Below are positions 7,122 through 10,913 of a stretch of 10,913 nt of DNA, in pieces; position 1 is the stretch's first letter, and the number at the start of each line of letters is the position of its first letter. The stretch is from assembly GCA_017860335.1 (NCBI GenBank), contig JAFNAU010000051.1:1-10913 (forward strand). Direction: 5' to 3'. A model generated the notes under the pieces. That model made no database searches and was not told the origin of the DNA. It was given only the letters and a program-made list of their open reading frames with translations. The translations under genes were made by a program, and so were the position numbers. The DNA comes from Bacteroidota bacterium. GTDB lineage: Bacteria > Bacteroidota > Bacteroidia > Bacteroidales > Paludibacteraceae.

Positions 7122-7763
7122 TTATTTTCGGCCAAAATCAGCCGGAATTTCGCCCCATTTTTCAGTTTCCCATTTTATGAGCGGATTGCTAAAAGTATTC
7201 TCTCTGAGCCATTTTTCGGCCCGTTCAATCAGTTGAAAAATATACTGATTTTGTTTGTCTATCCCGAGTTTCGTTTTACATTTTTTTCCTTTAACCCAGG
7301 CAAGAGCTGTAACACTGTCGGTATAAACGGGAATGCGGGGATTAGTCTTATTAAAAAGTGCAAGCGCATGAACGATTGCAAGAAACTCCCCGATATTATT
7401 GGTCCCGTTTTCAAAGGGTCCCTGCCGGAATATTTCCGTTCCGGTATTCACGTCCACACCCCGATATTCCATTTTACCCGGATTACCGGCGCAGGCGGCA
7501 TCTACGGCAATGCTGTTAAGTATCGGCTGCTCGGAAGACGGTAAATTTCGGTAGTTGGGTATCGGTTTTGTATTGACTGCATTTTTCCCGATATACTCCC
7601 AACAGGATGACATGAAAGCATCCTGAGCTTCCTTTAAGGTTTCAAAAGACTTAAATTTAGCTCCTTCATAACCTTTGATTTGTTTCTCACATTCTTTCCA
7701 CGAATTGTAAACACCGGGATTAACGCCTTCCCAAACCGTATAGTATTTTTGTTTTTTACTCAT
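7122..7763 (-). CDS. rnhA: Ribonuclease HI with N-terminal viroplasmin-like domain
   Basis: The enzyme cleaves the RNA strand of RNA-DNA hybrids in the cytoplasm. Residues about 7-50 (Y-Y-T-V-W-E-G, then G-Y-E-G-A-K-F-K-S-F) form the caulimovirus viroplasmin-like domain that binds hybrids and is common at the N-terminus of Bacteroidetes RNase HI. The catalytic domain follows from about residue 84, with D88 (V-D-A-A-C), E126 (N-I-G-E-F), D149 (Y-T-D-S) and D209 near the C-terminus, so all four metal-binding acids are present. I chose the Met at 7763 (213 residues) because the family starts M-x-K-K-x-x-Y just before the viroplasmin domain and an A-rich leader precedes it; a longer reading from 7811 adds 16 unlike-family residues. 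It is the first gene of a probable minus-strand operon with the deacetylase-like lipoprotein and the ligase. Confidence 0.92.
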   Translation of the reverse strand: MSKKQKYYTVWEGVNPGVYNSWKECEKQIKGYEGAKFKSFETLKEAQDAFMSSCWEYIGKNAVNTKPIPNYRNLPSSEQPILNSIAVDAACAGNPGKMEYRGVDVNTGTEIFRQGPFENGTNNIGEFLAIVHALALFNKTNPRIPVYTDSVTALAWVKGKKCKTKLGIDKQNQYIFQLIERAEKWLRENTFSNPLIKWETEKWGEIPADFGRK

Positions 7764-7818
7764 TTTATTTTTTGTGAAGTACTGAAGACTGAAGTTTTTA
7801 TTATTCAACAAAAAGATG

Positions 7819-7826
7819 TAATTTTG
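7819..7826 (+). promoter_or_regulatory. Promoter -7 box for tRNA-Arg (TAATTTTG)
   Basis: TAATTTTG is a full match to the Bacteroidetes -7 consensus TAnnTTTG. It ends 11 bases before the first base of the mature tRNA, placing transcription start just ahead of it. A T-tract at 7795-7799 lies 19 bases upstream and could serve as the -33 element, though it lacks the final G of TTTG. Confidence 0.65.
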
Positions 7827-7837
7827 TCGCTCAGTTT

Positions 7838-7909
7838 GCCCTTGTAGTTCAATGGATAGAACGGAAGTTTCCTAAACTTTAAATTCGGGTTCGATTCCCG
7901 GCGAGGGTA
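7838..7909 (+). tRNA. tRNA-Arg, anticodon CCU
   Basis: A complete cloverleaf can be folded by hand. The acceptor stem is GCCCTTG (7838-7844) with CGAGGGT (7902-7908), including two G-U pairs. The D stem is GTTC/GAAC. The anticodon stem is GAAGT/ACTTT around the loop TTCCTAA, with anticodon CCT at 7871-7873 reading AGG. The T arm is TCGGG/CCCGG with loop TTCGATT. The discriminator is A7909, and CCA is not encoded (CTA follows). Length is 72 bases. The gene ends 7 bases before the stop codon of the convergent lolD gene; a six-T run at 7912-7917 just downstream could help end transcription. Confidence 0.93.
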
Positions 7910-7916
7910 CTATTTT

Positions 7917-8582
7917 TTACTTGTCGATTGTCAGTTGAATAAGTCCATCCTTCATTCCTATTGTCCGGTCACATAATTTTGCCAGCTCCTTATCGTGAGT
8001 TACAATCACTTCCGTGAGGTTATATTTATCCCTTAACTCAAACAGCAATTTGTGAAGTTCGTCCTTGTTTTTTGTATCTAGACTCCCCGAAGGTTCGTCG
8101 GCAAGAATGAGTGAGGGATTGTTGATTAACGCCCTGGCTACTGCCACCCGCTGTTTTTCACCACCCGAAAGTTCGGAGGGTTTGTGGTGAAGCCGGTCGC
8201 CAAGCTGCAGGAAATGAAGCAATTCTGTAGCTTTTTCTCTGGCCTGTTTTATATTCATTTTTCCTATCATAGCCGGAATAAGTACATTCTCGATGGCTGT
8301 AAACTCAGGTAGCAGCTGGTGAAACTGAAAAATAAATCCAATGTGTCTGTTGCGGAAAACCGATAACTGATCGGAATTTAATTTACTAAAATTAATTCCA
8401 TCCACTTCCACTTCACCGGCATTGGGTTTGTCGAGCGTTCCGAGTATCTGAAGCAAGGTGGTTTTACCGGCTCCGCTCGGTCCCATAATCGATACGATTT
8501 CTCCTTTATCGACATGCAAATCCACCCCTCTCAAGACTTCTAGATCGCCGTAACTTTTATGTATGTTTTTTGCAGTTATCAT
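7917..8582 (-). CDS. lolD: LolD-type ABC transporter ATP-binding protein
   Basis: This 221-residue protein is a complete ABC ATPase. It has Walker A G-P-S-G-A-G-K-T (34-41), Q-loop Q86, signature L-S-G-G-E (138-142), Walker B L-I-L-A-D-E-P (158-164), a D-loop S-L-D (167-169) and H-loop H196. Length and sequence style (F-R-N-R-H-I-G-F-I-F-Q near 76-86) match the MacB/LolD group, and LolD is the usual name in Bacteroidetes. LolD drives release of lipoproteins from the inner membrane with LolC/E-type permeases, but no permease gene is in this window, so the partner is unseen. FtsE-like or other MacB-type export ATPases are alternatives. It lies 5 bases after the tcdA stop and is almost certainly cotranscribed with it. 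The 3' end meets the convergent tRNA-Arg gene. Confidence 0.87.
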   Translation of the reverse strand: MITAKNIHKSYGDLEVLRGVDLHVDKGEIVSIMGPSGAGKTTLLQILGTLDKPNAGEVEVDGINFSKLNSDQLSVFRNRHIGFIFQFHQLLPEFTAIENVLIPAMIGKMNIKQAREKATELLHFLQLGDRLHHKPSELSGGEKQRVAVARALINNPSLILADEPSGSLDTKNKDELHKLLFELRDKYNLTEVIVTHDKELAKLCDRTIGMKDGLIQLTIDK

Positions 8583-8587
8583 ATTTT

Positions 8588-9307
8588 TCAGTTTTTTATT
8601 ATTTCTCTGATGACGTACGAAGACAGATAAAGTCCGAACAAAGCCGGCATATACGAAATCGTCCCGGTAGTTGACTTTTTGTAAAGTTCTCCTTCGGTAA
8701 GGACGACGCTGTTTCTGTCGGATTCTTCGGTCGAATAAACTACAGTAAGTCCTTTTTTTATACCCAGCTTCGATAACCGTTGCCTTACGGCTTTTGCCAG
8801 CGGGCAGTAATTTGTTTTGGAAATATCGGAAATCTGTACTTTAGAAGGATCCATCTTTGCTCCCGAACCCATGGACGATATGATCCGGATGCCTTTTTCG
8901 GTACACGATTTTATCAGAAATACCTTGGGTGAAAGAGTATCGATAGCATCTACCACAAAATCAAATTTACCTTCATCGAGTATTTTATCCGTATTTTCTT
9001 CGTTCAGCCAGTCCGATATTACGGTCAGATCCAATTCCGGATTGATATCCTTCAGTCTGGAGGCGATAACCTCCGTTTTGAGTTGTCCGACTGTTGAATG
9101 CAGTGCTGCAATTTGTCGGTTGATATTGGTTGAGGTCACCGTATCGCGGTCAATCAGGGTCATCCGCCCCACTCCGGCACGGCAAATCATTTCGGCAGCT
9201 ATACCACCTACCCCTCCCAAACCAACAATTAGAACAGAAGAATTTCTTAGTTTATTCAACCCGTTATTGCCTGTAAGCAATTCTGTCCTTTGTGTCCAAC
9301 TATCCAT
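8588..9307 (-). CDS. tcdA: tRNA threonylcarbamoyladenosine dehydratase (TcdA/CsdL, E1-like)
   Basis: This 239-residue protein is a ThiF/E1-fold ATP-using enzyme. The nucleotide-binding loop G-L-G-G-V-G is at 29-34, the acidic strand end L-I-D-R-D at 51-55, and the conserved N-I-N-R-Q at 61-65. The segment D-A-I-D-T begins at D120, and C-P-L-A-K-A-V-R with C168 marks the TcdA subgroup. TcdA converts t6A at position 37 of ANN-decoding tRNAs into its cyclic form in the cytoplasm. The protein is about 30 residues shorter than the E. coli enzyme, which I believe is usual for Bacteroidetes members. ATG 9307 gives the expected start M-D-S-W-T-Q-R-T-E-L-L, and a -7 box lies 26 bases upstream. It heads a two-gene unit with lolD. 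MoeB/ThiF homologs are less likely because the zinc-binding Cys pairs are absent. Confidence 0.88.
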   Translation of the reverse strand: MDSWTQRTELLTGNNGLNKLRNSSVLIVGLGGVGGIAAEMICRAGVGRMTLIDRDTVTSTNINRQIAALHSTVGQLKTEVIASRLKDINPELDLTVISDWLNEENTDKILDEGKFDFVVDAIDTLSPKVFLIKSCTEKGIRIISSMGSGAKMDPSKVQISDISKTNYCPLAKAVRQRLSKLGIKKGLTVVYSTEESDRNSVVLTEGELYKKSTTGTISYMPALFGLYLSSYVIREIIKN

Positions 9308-9332
9308 TTGCAGTCTTTGTCATAAATTCCTG

Positions 9333-9340
9333 CAAAGTTA
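9333..9340 (-). promoter_or_regulatory. Promoter -7 box for tcdA-lolD (TAACTTTG on minus)
   Basis: Read on the minus strand this is TAACTTTG, a perfect TAnnTTTG match. It ends 25 bases before the tcdA ATG, so the leader would be about 20 bases. The -33 position, 20 bases further up, reads GGTG, a weak match to TTTG. Confidence 0.65.
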
Positions 9341-9382
9341 GCCGTTTCCGCTCATTTTCACACCATTCACAAAAAAATATTG

Positions 9383-9390
9383 TAACTTTG
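9383..9390 (+). promoter_or_regulatory. Promoter -7 box for YgjP-like gene (TAACTTTG)
   Basis: TAACTTTG is identical to the tcdA box but on the plus strand, 43 bases away and pointing the other way. It ends 27 bases before ATG 9418. No clear TTTG-type -33 element is seen. Its position supports 9418, not 9292, as the start of the downstream gene. Confidence 0.65.
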
Positions 9391-9417
9391 CTTGAAATAT
9401 CAGGCAGATTTCATCCC

Positions 9418-10113
9418 ATGATTTCAGATAAAGATCTCGGCACCATCACCTTCAGACGCAGTACACGGGCTACCCGGATTTCTGTGCGCATACTCAGCAA
9501 CTCACTGGTCGTAACATTACCCCCGGGAAGCAAAGAGACAGACGCCCTGAAATTTATTGATTCAGTAAGAACAAAATTAATAAAAAAACAATCGGGAGTC
9601 AGTCAAAAGACAGTTGTCATAACCGAATCGAATATCCTGAAAACATGCACTTTTGATGTTTGTGTCAGAAAAGCTGAACGCAACAATATTTATTCTTCCC
9701 TGAAATCGGGTATACTGACTATCGAGTATCCGCAACAGCTGAATCCGGAAGAAATGCAGACACAAACTTATTTCTGGAACAGCATCAATTATTTCCTGCG
9801 ACGCGAAGCTAAACGGATTTTACCGCAACGTACCCGTGAATTAGCCGATAAATTCGGTTTCTCATTTACCGATGTGAAAATTCAGTCATCGAAATCGCGC
9901 TGGGGAAGTTGTAATACGAGAAAGAACATCAATCTGTCGTTTTACCTTATGCTTCTTCCGCAACATCTGATTGATTATGTCATTCTCCACGAACTCTGTC
10001 ACACCCGTGAAATGAACCATAATGTGAAATTCTGGTATCAGATGGACCTGGTCACAAACGGTAACGGGAAAAAACTGAGAAATGAAATGAAGCAATATTC
10101 CATGCCAAAATAA
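9418..10113 (+). CDS. YgjP-like zinc metallopeptidase domain protein (DUF45/SprT-like)
   Basis: From ATG 9418 the protein has 231 residues. The N-terminal half (R-R-S-T-R-A-T-R-I-S-V-R-I, then L-V-V-T-L-P-P-G) is the beta-rich part typical of DUF45 (YgjP) proteins. The C-terminal half carries S-K-S-R-W-G-S-C (R161 to C165) and the zinc motif H-E-L-C-H (H191, E192, H195) with a third ligand H201 in E-M-N-H. These are the invariant features of the family, so the site looks intact. The family is predicted to be metal-dependent peptidases; its in vivo substrate is unknown. I rejected the longer reading from 9292 because it would start inside tcdA and run through both promoters. The next gene starts 62 bases downstream on the same strand. 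Confidence 0.88.
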   Translation: MISDKDLGTITFRRSTRATRISVRILSNSLVVTLPPGSKETDALKFIDSVRTKLIKKQSGVSQKTVVITESNILKTCTFDVCVRKAERNNIYSSLKSGILTIEYPQQLNPEEMQTQTYFWNSINYFLRREAKRILPQRTRELADKFGFSFTDVKIQSSKSRWGSCNTRKNINLSFYLMLLPQHLIDYVILHELCHTREMNHNVKFWYQMDLVTNGNGKKLRNEMKQYSMPK

Positions 10114-10175
10114 CTGCAGCTGATTAATTATTGATTATTTCCGAATATTACAACAAAGAAACGCGCACACTCTAT

Positions 10176-10913
10176 ATGCTCAAAAAAATAAAACCCTATA
10201 TGATGCCCTTGGCAATGACAACGGGCGCAGTTTTTCACCAATTCTTCGGCTCACTGGCATTTCTTACTCCGTACCTTATTTTCACAATGCTTTTTCTTAC
10301 ATACTGTAAACTGAATTTCAAGCATCTGCAGCTCTCCGGACTTCATCTGTGGCTGATTTTAATCCAGATTTTGGGTACAGGCATGCTGAAAGGGAACGTG
10401 GAAAGCCTGACAGCATATAGTTTGCTGAGTAATCTGAGCGTTGCCATTGCTGCTCCGCTTATTTTTTCACTGCTCGGAAGTTATGAAACATTGCCTTTTT
10501 TTGATTCATTTCTGGCTATCTCGCGTCGGGTATTTGTTCTGCTGCTCACACCATTTGTTCTGGCTGTTATTCTGAAAAAAATCTCACCTGAAACAACAAC
10601 TAAAATAGGATCCTTCTCCGGTCTTTCGTTTTACATCTGGAGTTTTTCATTGATAATAGTTACGGCTAAAACCGTGGAATTTATCCTGCAACAAAACAGC
10701 AATAATTATACTACCGAAATTCTGGTAGCTGCAGGCGCTCTGGTGGCCTGTATCGGACAGTTCATCACAGGCAAAAAAATCGGAAAAAAATATAACGATA
10801 CCATTGCAGGGGGTCAAAGTCTTGGACAGAAAAACACGATACTTGCTATCTGGATGGCACAAATGTTTCTCAATCCGATTTCATCCATTGCTCCGGGTGC
10901 ATACGTTCTGTGG
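10176..10913 (+). CDS. Bile acid:sodium symporter family (BASS/SBF) transporter, 3' end cut by window; internal block apparently missing
   Basis: The frame from ATG 10176 stays open to the right edge (246 codons). It encodes a hydrophobic multi-span protein. The start M-L-K-K-I-K-P-Y-M-M-P-L-A-M and the block F-L-T-P-Y-L-I-F match the N-terminus of Bacteroidetes SBF-family transporters. Near the end, G-G-Q-S-L-G-Q-K-N-T and N-P-I-S-S-I-A-P-G match the conserved C-terminal region. Members are sodium-coupled importers of organic anions; the substrate here is unknown. At residues 67/68 (bases 10376/10377) the protein jumps from L-I-Q-I-L-G straight to T-G-M-L-K-G-N-V. Family members as I recall them carry about 35 residues between these blocks, including a P-T-A-T-A-A-A-V-type motif at the end of a crossing helix. 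The frame is kept, but loss of this core segment would probably abolish transport. No upstream in-frame ATG exists after the stop at 10125-10127. Confidence 0.75.
   Translation, partial: MLKKIKPYMMPLAMTTGAVFHQFFGSLAFLTPYLIFTMLFLTYCKLNFKHLQLSGLHLWLILIQILGTGMLKGNVESLTAYSLLSNLSVAIAAPLIFSLLGSYETLPFFDSFLAISRRVFVLLLTPFVLAVILKKISPETTTKIGSFSGLSFYIWSFSLIIVTAKTVEFILQQNSNNYTTEILVAAGALVACIGQFITGKKIGKKYNDTIAGGQSLGQKNTILAIWMAQMFLNPISSIAPGAYVLW

Noticed and set aside
7781..7794. Tandem repeat ACTGAAG x2 upstream of rnhA
   Set aside because: Only 14 bases; could be chance, and no protein-binding site is recognised.
7764..7811. Longer N-terminus for RNase HI starting at 7811
   Set aside because: The extra 16 residues do not match the family; the Met at 7763 directly precedes the viroplasmin-like domain.
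8817..9341. Long open frame on the plus strand opposite tcdA
   Set aside because: It is antisense to a well-recognised gene and its translation has no recognisable motif; a shadow of tcdA codon use.
9292..9417. Longer N-terminus for the YgjP-like protein starting at 9292
   Set aside because: It would begin inside tcdA on the other strand, cross both -7 boxes, and add 42 residues unlike the family; ATG 9418 lies at the right distance from the promoter.
10114..10175. Possible terminator or promoter between the YgjP-like and BASS genes
   Set aside because: The CTGCAG palindrome lacks a long stem and T-run, and there is no TAnnTTTG box; nothing supportable.
1..10913. CRISPR array, insertion sequence or integrase
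   Set aside because: No regularly spaced repeats, transposase motifs or long inverted repeats were seen on either strand.

Overview
The window looks like a chromosomal segment of a Bacteroidota bacterium, most likely in or near the Bacteroidales. The evidence is a set of TAnnTTTG-type -7 promoter boxes, A-rich leaders without clear Shine-Dalgarno sites, an RNase HI carrying an N-terminal viroplasmin-like domain, and proteins that read like Bacteroidales families (LolD, TcdA-like E1 enzyme, viroplasmin RNase HI). Base composition is moderately AT-rich. No insertion sequence, integrase, CRISPR array or long repeat is visible, and no intergenic gap exceeds about 110 bases.

Positions 1-4863, plus strand: a surface-polysaccharide (LPS/O-antigen or capsule) glycosyltransferase run. 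In order: the 3' part of a GT2 enzyme, a broken GT2 gene with a damaged C-terminal part that may be a WaaP-like sugar kinase, an intact GT2 with a galactosyltransferase-type C-terminal motif, an AT-rich GT2-like enzyme, a GT32-like capsular sugar transferase, and another intact GT2. Short spacing suggests one transcription unit.

Positions 4828-7763, minus strand: RNase HI, a polysaccharide-deacetylase-like lipoprotein and an O-antigen ligase/polymerase-type membrane protein, separated by 8 and 18 bases. The ligase ends head-on inside the last glycosyltransferase gene with a 36-base overlap. Together the two strands encode sugar addition, polymer ligation or polymerisation, and possible sugar deacetylation.

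Positions 7764-10913: housekeeping genes. tRNA-Arg(CCU) on plus lies between rnhA and a minus-strand pair, tcdA-lolD. A divergent promoter region separates tcdA from a YgjP-like (DUF45) metallopeptidase gene on plus. This is followed by a bile-acid:sodium-symporter-family (BASS) transporter gene that runs off the right edge.

The most notable feature is loss of internal blocks. The GT2/kinase gene lacks two blocks of about 20 codons with a frame change at each, and the BASS gene appears to lack about 35 codons in frame. This is either real gene decay or collapsed assembly gaps. I found no convincing undescribed system; the rest is a normal polysaccharide locus beside housekeeping genes.
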